The notes under the pieces were generated by a model, which was given only the letters and a program-made list of their open reading frames with translations, did not search any database and was not told the DNA's origin. From Mercurialis annua (Eukaryota; Streptophyta; Magnoliopsida; Malpighiales; Euphorbiaceae): DNA of 64,000 nucleotides. The translations under genes were made by a program, and so were the position numbers. The stretch spans positions 71,236,653 through 71,300,652 of the forward strand of contig NC_065572.1 in the NCBI RefSeq assembly GCF_937616625.2, read 5' to 3'. Below are positions 36,322 through 49,596 of the stretch, one piece after another; within the stretch, counting starts at the first letter, position 1, and every line of letters starts with the position of its first letter.

Positions 36322-36333
36322 CTCCCCCTCAAG
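36322..36333 (-). other. Polypurine tract of the Copia element
   Basis: On the minus strand the sequence TTGAGGGGGAGTG abuts the 3' LTR. This is the usual Copia primer for plus-strand DNA synthesis. The TGA stop of the pol frame (36331-36329) lies inside it, so coding and priming sequences overlap. Confidence 0.85.
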
Positions 36334-39300
36334 TTGGAGAGTGAATGTCATGAAGTCCCAACTTGTTACGCAGAGATACGAATTGATCTTTCCCTAATGC
36401 CTTTGTGAAAACATCTGCCAACTGAAAGCGTGTAGGGACATAGGCAGGACTTATCATTCCAGCTTGAAACTTTTCTCGCACTATATGACAATCTATCTCG
36501 ATATGCTTTGTTCGCTCATGAAAAACAGGATTTGCTGCAATGTGTAATGCAGCTTGATTGTCACAAAATAATGATGCAGGAGATATATGAGGGACTCTCA
36601 AGTCTTGTAGTATCTGTCGTAACCAAGTCAGTTCCAAGCACGTATTGGCCATAGCTCGGTATTCAGCTTCTGCCGACGATCTAGAAACATTTGCTTGTTT
36701 CTTAGACTTCCATGAAATTAGAGAATTGCCAAGAAATATACAATATCCAGTTACTGACCTTCGCGTAGCACGACAACCTCCCCAATCTGAATCACAAAAG
36801 GCCTTTAGAGCAAAGTTGTTATTAGAAGGCAGCAACAAGCCTTGGCCAGGAGCACCCTTGATGTATCTGAGTACCCGTATTGCAGCATCCCAATGAGGTT
36901 TACGAGGTTCATGCATAAATTGGCTCAAAGTTCGAACTGAATAAACTATGTCTGGTCTGGTAACAGTAAGATATATTAGTCTCCCAATCAATCTTCTATA
37001 TTTAGTTGGATCATTTAATAACTCTCCATCAGTAGGAGTGAGCTTTAAATTTTGCTCCATTGGAAATTTTTCTGGCCGAGCACCTATAAAACCCGAATCT
37101 TGTAGAATATCCATTGCATATTTCCTCTGTGACATGAATATTCCTTTCTTGGATCGAGAAAACTCAATACCCAGAAAATATTTTAAGTTTCCAAGATCTT
37201 TGATGCGGAAGTGATTGAGAAGAAAACTTTTGAGATTTTGCATTTCTTGCAAATCATTTCCTGTCAAAAGAATGTCATCAACATAAATAAGAGCCGCAGT
37301 AAAGGAGTTGCCTTGAGTTTTTGTAAAAAGAGAATAATCAGCCTTTGATTGCTTGTAGCCAGCCTTTTGAATGACATTTGAAAAAGTGGTGAACCAATTT
37401 CTCGATGCTTGTTTGAGTCCGTAAAGGGACTTGTTGAGTCGACACACAATGTTCTCCCCCTGTCGATGAAGACCTGGTGGTGTTTTCATATAAACAACTT
37501 CATGAAGATCACCGTGAAGAAAAGCATTTTGGACATCTAGTTGGTGAATGAACCATTGTTGACAAGCAGCTACGGTAAGAAGGCAGCGGAGAGTAGTGAG
37601 TTTGGCTGTTGGAGAAAACGTTTCTTGATAATCAATGCCCTCAATTTGATTATATCCTTTAGCAACAAGGCGTGCCTTGTAGCGTTCGATGGTCCCATCA
37701 GATTTGTACTTGATTTTGTAAACCCATTTGCAACCGATTGGCTTTTGTCCCGAAGGCAATGGAACAAGATTCCATGTGTTATTTTTCTGCAATGCTTCTA
37801 ACTCTACATTCATGGCATGTCTCCAATTTGGATCAAGGATAGCTTCAGCATGTGATTTGGGCTCTTGATGACCTGTAATATTAGCTAGAAAAATACGATG
37901 GGCAGGAGTGATGCGAGAAAATGAAAGGAAATGAGATATAGGAGTACCTGTTGTAGAACTTGAACTCGAGGTGGAATGATTGACTTGTGAAAACATTTCA
38001 TAATCTTTATGCCATATTGGACGTTGCATGGAACGAATGGATTTTCTTACAGGAATTGGAGTGATGGTATTAGGTTCAACTTGAAGAGTTGTGTCAGATT
38101 GGTCAAGAGGAGTTGGCATATCTGTTGTGGCTGCAGATTCATTTATATTGGATGGCCCAATTTGTGGATTTTGTGCAAGTGTGTTATTTTCCATAGATGG
38201 TTCATTGGTAATCCAATTTGGTGTAATATCAACAGAATGATCAGTTGTTATAGAAGTTGGATTAGACAATGGTTGAATGGAAGAGAAAGGAAAAATGGTT
38301 TCATTAAAGCGAACATCTCGACTAACAAAGAATTTCTTATCATCCATGTCATAAAGTTTGTAGCCCTTTTGACCCATGGGGTATCCAATAAAGATACAAC
38401 GTTTGGCCCGAGAATCAAATTTGCTATGAGGATGAACGACAGTTGCATAACATAGGCAGCCAAAAACCTTTAAATGATCTAGTGATGGTGGTTTTTTATA
38501 TAGCATCTCAAAAGGAGATTTACTAGATAGTAATGGTGATGGAAGCCGGTTGATAAGATAGACAGCAGTTAAGACACATTCTCCCCAAAAGTCTAAAGGT
38601 AAGTGAGATTGAAAAAGCAATGCACGAGCAACATTGAGTATATGACGGTGTTTTCGTTCGACGACTCCATTTTGTTGTGGACTGTAAATGCAAGTGCGTT
38701 GGTACTCAATTCCATTAGATTGAAAGAATTTTCTCATAGATAAAAATTCAGAACCATTGTCAACTCTAATGGCCTTAACATGAACATGAAACTGAGTACG
38801 GACAAATTCAATGAAGGATTTACAAATCTATTGTGTTTCAGATTTATGTTGCATAAGAAATAACCAGGTGCATCTTGTAAAATCATCTACGATGGTAAGA
38901 AAAAAACGTGCTCCTGAATGGGTAGGAACTTTATGTGGCCCCCAAATATCACAATGTATTAAGTCAAAAGCATTATAAGTTGATATAGAACTTAAAGGAA
39001 AAGGAAGTCTTGTTTGTTTAGCCATTGGACAAACAGTACAATTATTATCAGGAGACCAATTTTGTAAAGGTAACAATGAAGAAACCAGTTTGAGACGACC
39101 TGGTGATGGGTGTCCGAGACGCATATGCCATAGGTTTGAAAATTGAGAAACTTGATGTGATATAGGTGTATTTTGCAACGGAGACATGTAATATAGACCA
39201 TTATATTGTTTACCCGAGCCAATCATCTTCCCCGTGCTCAAGTCCTGCAAGATACAAAAAGAAGGAAACAGAATGGCACAACAATTTAGTGCATTAGTAA

Positions 39301-40732
39301 TTTTGCTTACAGACATCAAATTTAAGTTAAAAGAAGGAACACAAAGGACATTGTTTAAAGTTATGTCTGAATTGAATTGTGTTGTTCCCATTGAAGTGAT
39401 TGGTGCAAACGATCCGGTTGGTAGATTAACTACAGGCATGGAGGGGGATTTTGTTTGTGTGAGGTTTTTAGGGTCTGAAATTATGTGATCGGTGGCTCCG
39501 CTATCCAAAATCCAAGGCTTTAAAAAAACAGAATTAATTGAAGTACTAGAAGAAGAGCACAGACCTGCAGCATTTGCATAGACATTTCCATTACCAGAAG
39601 CAGGATTTGGAGGTACCATTGAAATGGCATGAGCAAGCTGTTGAAGCTGTTCTGTGGAGAGACCAAATAGTGATTTAGAAGATTCTTGTGTGTTTGAAAG
39701 ATTGACATCTGAGTGATTGTAATTTGCAGCATTAGCTGATGGAGAGAAACTATTGCGATATCCATGTTGTTGCTGATTTTGCCGATTATTATGTGATCTA
39801 CCATTATTAGAGACCCATGTACCATCTTTGTATTTGCAGCGCTCTTCTGTATGACCTTTCCTGTTACAAAAGTTGCAGCGGAATTTCAGGGTTCTACAAT
39901 ACTCAATTGTATGGCCATCTCTCTTACAGTGGTCACAATACTTGTTTTTAAAATCATTTGAGGAGCCATGTGTGCGAGGTTGAATTGCAGCTGCTATAGA
40001 AAAGGTTTCAGTTGATTCTGAGATCATCTGTCGTTGTGCTTCATCTTGGACAACAAGAGAATATGCTTGTCGCACATTAGGTAGTGGTGATATCATCAAA
40101 ATATTTGTACGAACTGTGTTGTAAGTATCGTTTAGACCCATAAGAAATTGCATTAGTCGATTTTCTTCTCTCTGGTCATTATGTGCCTTCATCTGGTTGC
40201 AGGTTGGAAGCGATTGATAAGTCTCCAATTCATCCCAAAAGCCCTTGATTTTAGTGAAGTAGGCTGAAACTGTCATGGAACCTTGTGCAAGAGAGGCTAA
40301 AGCCTTTTTTATTTTATAAACTGTTGGTGCATTCTTTTGTGAAAATTGATCTCTGAAATTTTCCCATACCTGTTGGGCTGAATTGGCATGAACAACTTCT
40401 TTAGCTAGATCTGGCTCTACTGCATGAGTTAGCCATGATAAGATTAGGCTATTGCATTGTTTCCAAATAGCATAGTCTGCTGGTTCATCAATTTCAGAAG
40501 GTTGTTGGATGGATCCGTCAATGAAGCCAATTTTATTTTTGGCTATGAGAGCATGAATCACAGACTTGCTCCATGATGAATAATTCGAACCATTTAATTT
40601 TGATGATACGAGTACATGTCCAGGTTGATCTGATGGATGAATAAAGTATGGGTTTGATGCATCTATGGAGGGATTTATATTTTTGGTGTTTGAGAGGGTT
40701 TTTGTGAACTCGGATGATGTTTCAGTGGTCAT
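36329..40732 (-). pseudogene. Copia gag-pol polyprotein with one in-frame stop
   Basis: The minus-strand frame from ATG at 40732 to TGA at 36331-36329 is interrupted only by TAG at 38830-38828. The 5' part (634 residues to the stop) holds a gag-like N-terminus, two CX2CX4HX4C zinc knuckles near residues 265 and 285, the protease DSGATDH near 410, the GAG-pre-integrase HLGHP-type motif near 535, and the start of the integrase core. The 3' part (an open frame of 802 residues from its first ATG, plus 30 codons before it) holds the remaining integrase acidic residues (VDNG, then the E of VVERKHR), reverse transcriptase with YVDDILL near 487, and RNase H with CDSDWGG near 652 and SSAEAEYRAM. All visible catalytic motifs are intact. 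The TAG falls inside the integrase core and should stop pol unless read through. Confidence 0.95.
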
Positions 40733-40774
40733 TTTATTGGCTGGTATATGAAGGAATGATGAGGCACCAGGTAT

Positions 40775-40787
40775 TGCTTTGATACCA
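40775..40787 (-). other. Primer binding site (initiator tRNA-Met)
   Basis: Directly after the 5' LTR the minus strand reads TGGTATCAAAGCA. It matches the usual TGGTATCAGAGC complement of the plant initiator tRNA-Met 3' end with one mismatch. The gag ATG follows only about 45 bases later. Confidence 0.88.
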
Positions 40788-40994
40788 TGTAAAAAAGAGA
40801 GAGTGGTAGAAAAGTTTTGTATTGATAACGATAGCCTTTACAAGTAATGTATAGAGCTGTACAAAATAATATAGGAAACTAATTAGTGCTAATTTCTAGC
40901 CTATGAAACGGTAATAATCCTTTGTCAAAGGAATTAACAAATCGGCTAACTAAGGAAAGTCAAACTCTACATATTACAATAATATTTCTTAACA
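40788..40994 (-). repeat. 5' LTR of the Copia element
   Basis: 207 bp, TG...CA ends, followed on the higher-coordinate side by GTTAA. This copy would carry the element's promoter. Confidence 0.96.
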
Positions 40995-41390
40995 GTTAAT
41001 GAGGACGGAGCCGCTTTTGGTTCTTCGAAAGCTGCCGGAGCAGGAGGAAATTACAGAACTTCAAGGGAATATTTTAAGGGCTGTTTTGTTTTCAGCATTG
41101 GGGTATTTTTTGCTTATATGGCTGAGCTTATGGCGGTGATGAAGGCAATCGAGATGATTTGGAATATGGGTTGGCATTAACTTTAGTTAGAATGTGATTC
41201 TTCTTATTGGGTTCAGTTGTAAATTTTCAAATTAAAATCCGTTTTTTGGTTGGTTAAAAACAATGGTAATGACTACAATACGTTTTTAAATGAATTTTCG
41301 GATTTTCCATTTATACAGAAAAGAATGTATGGCATTGAATATTTTAGCTAGACACGGAGTCTTTAATAGGATGACCTCTTATTGTTTTTA

Positions 41391-41761
41391 GGCTTATCCC
41401 CTTAAAATCCCCCCACCTTTTACCCCCAATTCGTTTGCACCCTCACGTTGTAAAACCACCAAATATATCCAAATTACGACCTTTCACTTTCAATTGCACC
41501 CTTAAGCATTAAATTGATCTTTTTTCACTTGAAAAATATTCAAATCAATACTTTAAATTTTAGCATATATTTTAAAATAGGACTTAATATTTTATTTAAA
41601 ACAAAAATAAACCTATTTTTTCAAGTGAAAAGAGATCAATTTAATACTTGAGGGTGCAATTGAAAGTGAAAGGTCGTAATTTGGGTATATTTAGTGGTTT
41701 TGCAATGTGAGGGTGCAAACGAATTGGGTGTAAAAGGTGAGGGTTTTTGAGGGGATAAGCC
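41391..41761. mobile_element. Mutator-like MITE, GGCTTATCCCC ends
   Basis: 371 bp. The left arm GGCTTATCCCCTTAAAATCC and later TTGCACCCTCACGTTG and GACCTTTCACTTTCAATTG return in inverse across nearly the whole right half, ending GAGGGGATAAGCC. The perfect 9-bp target duplication TTGTTTTTA lies at 41382-41390 and 41762-41770. It inserted just downstream of the LINE relic. The ends resemble the GGCTTAATTCC family. Confidence 0.87.
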
Positions 41762-41770
41762 TTGTTTTTA

Positions 41771-44042
41771 TTAGTTATTTCTTTTTGCACATTAGTCAAT
41801 CCCATCAGTATCTCATCTTCATATTATTAGTTTGTGTGTTTGGGATACCTGTTTCAAAGATTTATTTATTGTTGGAAATTTATAACACTCCAACAAAATA
41901 TTTCCAATAATTAGGTATAATAGGAAAGTTAGTTGTACCAGGTTTATTTTCAATGATTATAATCAAAAATTCCAATATGATGTTTTAAGCGGGTGATGCT
42001 ATTATTAAAATAACATTTGATAATGATAAAATAAAAAGTTTATTTTGATAAAACCACCTTCTTATATTGATTGATAAAGAGAAAATGTATTCAAATAAAA
42101 AAAAATATTTATACAAAAAAATATTATTAAAATAAAAAATATCATTCTTCCATATTCTAAAAAAAGTATTACACATTTTAAACAATTAGAAAAGTATTAA
42201 AATAAATTTAATTCGCCATATAAAATAATAAGCTATCTATTTATCATGTGATATATATAATAATAATAATAAATGTAATAATCAATCAATAATTTTTTTT
42301 TGTTATTATCATATGTCACATGATAAATTGATAGTTCATTATCTTATGTGACAAATTAAAAACAGGTGTGAATTTTTCAATTGTGGAGATTGTTTTTCAC
42401 TTGCACATATAGAAAAAGGTCAAAAGCAATGATAGAAACAGAAACAGTAGTCGACTTCATGGTCCAATAATGTGCAACTTGCAAGACTAAAGCTGAATGA
42501 AAGTCTTTTAGTTCTATTGTCTATCGCATTTATTGTGTCATTATAAAAATAAGCCACCATTAATAACCCATAACTCTTTGTAGATCGGAATAAACCTTTA
42601 CTAATAATTTTATAGTCCGAGTCTGAGCTAATTTTAACAGATTGGGATTCAAATTGAGGTTGTTATTTTCACTATCTACATCGTTCATTACAAAATAAGC
42701 GGTGTAAATTAAAAAAAAATAGTTTAACCAAATTAATTTACATCGTTCATTTTACAATAAACAATATAAATTGTAAATATGATCCTCTAAAATATTCATT
42801 TGAACGTGAGGGAATTCCAATTCAATTGTAACCCATTTGTTATTAAAGTCAATGCCAATAGCCAGCGGTTAGGGTGATGCAACATGAAAAGTAGGGCCAA
42901 ACAATTAGATGCATATAGCCAAAAGAATTGGGAACTTAGCTATAACAGAAGTTGTATTTAGCCATCCCACTTGATCAAAACAATTAGGATTGATGGATGA
43001 ACAAGTTGTGTTGCAACGAGGGTCCACTGCTCGACCCAGTTGCACTAAATTTGTTAGTGAAAATCCGTACATGTCCATATACAATGTCCCCAGTTGGCAC
43101 AATAACAAGTTGTAAATTATGGTCCAATCAACTTGCAACTATTGCGAGAAACACGTCACATATTATGGCTATCGTCATACAATTTTATCCACATGACCTC
43201 ATAATTCTAATTTTATTTTATTGGTTAGGTTAATAGGTTCTAATTCTTGGATTTCAAGGTGGACCACCTTAGCATTTACATACATGTCATGCAAATAGAT
43301 GATTTTGATGTCCAAGGGATACGTTAAAGTTTTGTGGCTCCTACAACTATTAATGTCAATCCTACAATTACTATATGCACATTTACGGATTCTATTGAAG
43401 GAGCATGTGTTATGGAGCATGATAATGCTGTACATATGAACAAATAAATTGAATTTTTAAAATCATATCAAAATCGAGATTTGTTTTTATTGCAAATGAT
43501 AAAAGTCGCAAATGGATGAATCTTTTATAGATCCTTAGACCATAAAAAAAGATAAGTGGATAACATATCAAGTACTGATTGAGCATATCACATAAACTTG
43601 ACTGCGCCTAGTGGAATCAATCCAAATATAAAGGGAAGGTTTCATCAAAATTCTCCCAACTCAACAGTCAGAGTATCGGATCGTGAAAACCTTGCCAATG
43701 AACATCTCAGCTGGTACGCAACAGCCAACAGACACTCGATTCAGAAAGTATATGCCCCTCACATCCTTCCCAACAGGGTGGGTTACTGCTAAACTTGAGC
43801 CATTTCAAGTATGAAAGTTAACTTTCTATACATGCCATATATTTTGAATCAATGATAACACATCGAGCCATTGAATGATTTATAACTGCATGTCCTAGGC
43901 AGAAAATGTATAAAGCTAGGCTGCCAAATAATACTTCTCATACGTAAAAGTATATACTTCACAGGAACTTCGAATTCAGATCAGAGAAATTTCTCCATTT
44001 TGGCGCTGACCTGTTTAGCTTTCACGTTCAGATCCTCAAAAT
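41771..44042. other. Intergenic downstream of the PFK gene
   Basis: No gene can be supported. An inverted pair (CTATCTATTTATCATGTGA and TCACATGATAAATTGATAG) spans about 42232-42340. Less AT-biased DNA from 42840 to 43790 has several short frames without recognisable homology (for example 43598-43792). It may be a decayed element. The last 250 bases, to 44042, are the likely 3' UTR of PFK on the minus strand. Confidence 0.4.
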
Positions 44043-47000
44043 CTAAGTAGTAATCTTAATGTTGTCATTTCCCGCATCAACTTTGTTTTCATCTATTTGT
44101 TCTTGCAACATTTCATTTGATTTTAAGAAACTAGGCTGATTTGTGGATGCAAGTAGTCTAGCCCACATCCTATCTGTCAACTTCACTGTATTTGTTGCCT
44201 CTGTCACTCTCTGCATAACACCATCATCATGCTATTATAAACATATCAATTGAAGAGCATAAATTACGGAAACTCATTTTCATTCGGCAAAACATACACA
44301 TGAATCCAATTTTTGCGCCTTGAATTTTATAGACATGACACAGATTAAGGATAAGTGCTTACTGCAATGGGAATATAAGCATGTCTGCTGTTCACAGGTC
44401 CAACTGTGAAGCCCGTATACCCAGCCATGGCTCCATGAACTGCACTTTGTGCAAGAAGAGTGCAATAAATGTTGTCTGATGCATTACTAGGAATGGCTCG
44501 TATCATATATGTTGGATCTGCAGAGAAACAGATTAAATATTAAACTTAACCATATTCTAGTCATCCAAATCATGAGTATATTCATCAAAAAAGAAATCAT
44601 GAATATATAATATATTTCTTGTTCTTGTTAAAATCCCCACCGAGTATCACTTATTTTTCAACCTACACTTCTGCATGATATGGCCTCACAATAATCAGTG
44701 ATATCATGAATAATATATGTTCTTTTGGCAAAACTTCCACTTAGCTGCAACAAAATGCTTGTTCAGTAATATATTTTTCTTTAAAGATTTGACTAACAGG
44801 ATTTTTAAGAGCTGGAGTTCATATAGAAAAGATAGTGTAAAATTTACGGGCAAGTTTTAGTAGAAGTAGAACTCGACAAAGGTGTTGCTATAGAAAGTGA
44901 GATTCGAGACGGAGAGTATTTCAGAACGTACCTATATACTTCATATTTACAGCCATCTTGCGGAAGTTCGTAAAATGATCCTGCGATATTATAGATACAA
45001 ATATGTCAATATGAGAAATTATGTAATAATAAGAAATAGCTTAGATGCAGAGAGAGTAGTAAAAGTTCAAATAACAGACGCGGAGCACTACAATCTCTTT
45101 CCTTGCGTGAGTTCAAAATGCTAAGTCACTAACTAGTGCAGTTGCTTAGTGGCAACAGGGTCCAAAAAACCCTATACTGAAACCCTGCAATGGGATTTCC
45201 ATGTTTGATCCATTCTTCCTTACTTTTGCTCGGTCAAGCTTAGCAGGCCACAGGGCATGTTGCTGACATGGAGCAGTTCTATATTCTCTGCATTTTAATT
45301 TCTAAATAGCATCCCTCTACACTCTCACACAAGAGTGTGACTAGTGACTAGTGAGTAGTGAATGTGCGTTAGTACATCCTAGTGTAATATTTACAACATA
45401 TTTTTAAACATCCCCTCAGGTATGTGTTAAAATCAGCCAAGATACTACAGAATCCTTGACTTTCACGTGATCTTTTCACTTCTGGCCAAATCTTTCGACT
45501 ACAACAAAATTAGCCATGACCAGTTGTAACTTGTAAGTGATATAATTGCATACATGCTGTGCTTTCAATAAAAACCATTAAGCACGATCACAAAGAATTA
45601 ATTCATCCTCATCATGTTTCTTTACCTATAGGCATTGGATGTAGCCGAATATAATTATGTAATCCTTTTCCACTATCAGACAACGCTTTAGCAACAGTTG
45701 ACTATTTTGGGTGATATAATTGTATCCTCATATCTATATTTTAGGATCTGCAGGTGATGTCTGGTTCCAAGGCCAAAATGCTTCTAGATAGAAATAAACT
45801 ATTTTGTGACCTTGCGGAAAGAGATGTTCAGCAGAAAATGCAAATAATAAATCAAGTAAAGAAAGCACATTTTGACTTCTACCTTAATGTTCTGGGTCAA
45901 CCACAGGCCAACATCAAGAAGAAGCTTGTTTCCTGATGCATCTCTCTCATCAGTTGCTTGTGTGCTCTGAGCAACATATTCCTGTCCTGCTCCTTCTGCT
46001 ATCACAATGACCAAATGGCCATTTTCTTTTAGCCGCTGCTCAATATATTCATAGAGCCCACCTGGGCCTTCCAGAAAGAATGGAGATTCTGGAATTAAGC
46101 AACAATCCTGTCACATCCCAAATACGTTCATGACACTTATGGTTACACTGTCCAAATCACATCAAGGAATCAAATACCCAAAGAAACATGTCCTATTTGC
46201 TACTTGTTTAAGTAATGACAGAAATTGGACAACAATGGTGATAGAAATAGAAATGAAGCTAGAATATAATGCAAAGATGGTTGCTTCGGGAAATGGACCA
46301 ACAACCTTATCCACTGAATTGAACAGAGATGTACTTAAATTTATTACTCTGGTATTACTCTCTTGCAGACTAAAATACTCATTACCAAAATGAGATTGTG
46401 AAAATCACATTCATTGTGGGTTCAAAAAAACTCTAAACAAATATTTTTCACAGTTTCCGTATCAAAAATAATTTTTGTTACTGATATTATCTGGAGGAAT
46501 TACTAGCAAAAACCAGAATGGAAGCTCATATTGAGACAAATGGTTATAAAGAAGGAATCAACTCATACGTTTATAATAAGCTACGAGCCGTGCAAGAATG
46601 CGGGGATATAGCAAGTAAGCAGCAAGGTTCTCCCTTTAGCCTTTAGGACCAACTACAACAAGCTCGCGACTCTAATAGAAAGAAGCAAATGATTGACCCA
46701 TCATATCATCCGAAGAAACGGAAAATACCAAAAAGTTCAAATTCAGCCAAAGTTAGCCTCACACTCATCTCAAAACCAAGTACATTAACCAAAAGTAGCT
46801 CTTACACACCTTGAATTTACTAAGTACTAATAATTGACAGTTCATTGACACCCAAAAGTGTATATATATAAACAGATTTTTGTCACAAGGAAGAAAGGTC
46901 TTGGTCCAAAAAAAAAAGGAAGTAAGGTCTTACCACATCTCTGCTTGCCAAAGTTGCAAACATAGCAATGAAACCTGAAGAAATAAAAAAAACAAGGCAA

Positions 47001-49596
47001 CAGGAAAAAAAAATCATGAGAACTTGAATCTGTATAGAAATTTAGAAAACCTTATAGATATTATCAAATAACCTACCACTGTATCTACCCATCAGTTTAA
47101 CTACTCCAACTCCATTCTCTACACTTTCAACCTCTACATGCGCAGCATAAATTGCTCTTTGAGCTTCCTCAACAGCAGTATCAAATCCAAAAGATTTGTC
47201 TATCACCTAAAACCGCAAACACAAACCACTGCAATGTATAAGGACTTCATATAAGAATAAGCCTTCAAAATAAATACCTAACAGGACTCAAAAAATATAG
47301 AAATATGGGAGACTTGACCTAATGAACCTGGAAGACACTTTGAAAAGAAGGGTCAAGCCCCCAAGAAACATAAAGAAAGGCTAGATGAATAAACACAAAT
47401 TGGCAACTTACTCAACAAAATTATCATTTTTTCACCAATAATAAATTGAAGAAAATTAAAGTTTTCACACAAGCAATAGGCTCAAATTGCAACTATTATG
47501 CAAAACTCCAGGTAGCAGCTAAGTACCTTGCTTCATCCTGTCTAAGACAAATTTTGATAGTGTCAAGGCATCAATGATTCAAGTTCAAACTAATTGTACC
47601 TATCTCATATTCTCATACCAAATCAATTTGCCCCAGCTATAAGTTGTTCTAGAAGTTCACCGCCCTATCCATGATATTCCTGAATATAGTGAACTTGGAA
47701 CTAAAAGGAAACTGTACGGAATTAGCATGAGATAAATGAAGTTCACATGAATAATTGAAATTTTAACCATTAAATCTTGTTCTTTGTGATAAATTGAGAT
47801 ATTCTATAGATTGTTGTAAGTTGATACCATAGAGTCTATTGTCCCTCTAAAGCCCTTCTTGTAACTTCTACTAGCTGCAGTACAACAACACATTTTGCCA
47901 TGAATTAGGGAAGAGTTGATAAAACTTACAGCAATATCATTATCAATTGTCTTGGGGACTCCAGCAACTGCCACTGGAAGACCACGTCTCTCAACTTCCT
48001 TAACAAAAGAAATGCACCAATAGAACCAAAAAATTAGAAAATTAAATAAAAACTGCTGCATTTTCCCAAAATGCAGTATGACTAATAGCTGTTAACTAAA
48101 AATAGAAGCATTCTTTTTAGTCAGATGATTTGATCACCTTGGAAATTAGAGCTGCTCCTTTCTGAGTGCCATCACCTCCAATAATATACACCTACAATCC
48201 ATGAAAGTTCAGTTTACACAAAAACTTAATGAAAGTTCAGTTTGTTTTATCTTTTTCTTTGCTACTGTCTCTTGATTTTCCTGAAAAAGAAACTTAAATA
48301 CCAGAAAAACAAAATGAATTAAAAGAACAAATATATACCTGATTTATCCCCCTGTCCTGAATGCTATCAACAATCTTTTGAGTATCATGGCCGCCTCTAG
48401 ACGTTTGAAGAAAAGTTCCACCACGCTTATGAATATCATTCACACCTTTAGGAGTCAATGTCGATGTGTTTCTGGAGTAGAATCCTTTATATCCTCCCTT
48501 CAAAGTTCCAAATTAATAATTTCTCCCTTGATAAAAACAAATGAAATAACCAAGGGAGTATCAACGAAGCTAGGTAATTCAAAGAAAACTCACCTGAATG
48601 CCAAGTATATTATTGACACCATACATATAATTCAGTCCACAAACTATCTCCCGGATAACTGTGTTAATCCCTGGACATAAACCCCCACAAGTCACAATGC
48701 AAGCACGAACTTCTTCAGGTTTAAAATAGACCTATCATCACAATCACCGTCTGTTAGCTTTTCACGATTTGAAAGTAACATTATGGTGTGGCTTCATTTG
48801 CTACGAATCACTTGCAATAATTCAATTTCATGCGCATTACATTTTTGCAAAATGAAGTCATATTTATAGTAAAGGCATTTCTACTTCAAATTTACCTTTT
48901 CTCTCGGGCCTGCGCGCCTAAAATGAACTCCTCTCGGAATATCTTTCTGTACAACAACCTGATTCGAAACAGCACAACAATTACGATGGGGATAACAACA
49001 GAATTGCCAGTCAAAATTTAGTCAAAACGCGGTTTATATATACTCACTGATTCAGCCACCGCATCCTCTGGCTTAACAAAAGTTTCCCTAGCCAAAACAA
49101 AAACATTGTTCAATTACCGGCTAATTACTCAAATCAGTCTATTTAAATACATTGAAGTGAAATAAATTAAATGAATAGTAACTGACGTACTTGACAATGG
49201 CATATGCTTGACTTTTATGCAGTGGATTAGGGTAAGACTGGAAATAAAGAAAAGTAAGTAAGCAAAGATTAGCAAATTAAAAATTAACTATAACAACGAT
49301 CAAACATATTAATAATACATATAAAAAAAGAGAAAAATAAGTACAGGTAAATCAGGAAGAAAATCTGTTAAGTGAGGGACGTCTTCGAGGATGAAGCCGT
49401 TATCATTAACAGCGCCGTTAGATGTTTGAGCTTTGAGAGTCAAGATACGGCGATTTTGGCGCCAAAATAAAGATTGCGTGGATTTGGGATTGGAATAGCG
49501 AATCGCTGGAAATAGATACGGTTGCTGTAGTAGAAAACGCGAGGTGGTAGAAGAGGAGGAGGTGTGAGAGACGGAGAAGTGAACGGTAAGATTCAT
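44043..49596 (-). CDS. Plastid-type ATP-dependent 6-phosphofructokinase (PFK4/PFK5 class), 14 exons
   Basis: Exons, 5' to 3': 49345-49596, 49191-49237, 49048-49087, 48896-48958, 48594-48731, 48339-48497, 48138-48191, 47930-47998, 47077-47206, 46934-46974, 45883-46107, 44932-44980, 44363-44517, 44043-44210. All introns are GT-AG; joined CDS 1590 nt, 529 residues, no internal stop. The start is the ATG at 49596; the frame upstream of it opens only with TTG. The enzyme phosphorylates fructose 6-phosphate with ATP, committing it to glycolysis. Residues: Ser/Thr-rich N-terminus suiting a chloroplast transit peptide (about 1-50), GGLCPG (150-155), GGDGT (238-242; Gly where PPi-dependent enzymes have Asp), catalytic PKTIDND (266-272), MGRYSG (313-318), PESPF sugar-phosphate loop (337-341). 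Length and transit-like start fit PFK4/PFK5; synteny favours PFK4. Confidence 0.93.

Larger units (their letters stand above)
36110..40999 (-). mobile_element. Complete Ty1/copia LTR retrotransposon
   Basis: LTRs lie at 36115-36321 and 40788-40994, both 207 bp, starting TGTAAAAAAG and ending TTCTTAACA. They differ at 4 sites, all transitions. A perfect 5-bp target duplication GTTAA lies at 36110-36114 and 40995-40999. The coding strand is minus, so the 40788-40994 copy is the 5' LTR. A primer site complementary to initiator tRNA-Met and a polypurine tract are both present next to the LTRs. The gag-pol frame is continuous apart from one stop. Domain order protease-integrase-reverse transcriptase-RNase H defines the Copia superfamily. 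The short LTRs and the gag start hard against the leader mark a compact element; I do not assign a lineage. Confidence 0.97.
36000..41385 (+). pseudogene. LINE RNase H relic, split by the Copia element
   Basis: The part before the insertion (to 36114) reads in frame to HPPMDQIKV. The part after it (from 40995, counting the target duplication once) continues NEDGAAFGSSKAAGAGG, AELMAVMKAIEMIWNMGW and then, beyond stop codons, LECDSS. This is the RNase H-like domain (PF13456 type) at the C-terminus of plant non-LTR retrotransposons: an N-x-DGA start, a G-GG core, an AEL...A helix and the catalytic E-x-D. Several stops after GWH show it was already decayed or has decayed since. The distance spanned includes the 4.9-kb Copia insertion. 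Confidence 0.75.

Noticed and set aside
36645..39488. Several 80-150 codon + strand frames
   Set aside because: They are antisense or shifted readings of the minus-strand Copia gag-pol, which explains all of them.
43598..43792. 64-codon frame in less AT-biased DNA
   Set aside because: No motif, no homology that I recognise and no promoter or splice context.
47804..48061. 85-codon minus-strand frame
   Set aside because: It is PFK exon 8 read through into both flanking introns.
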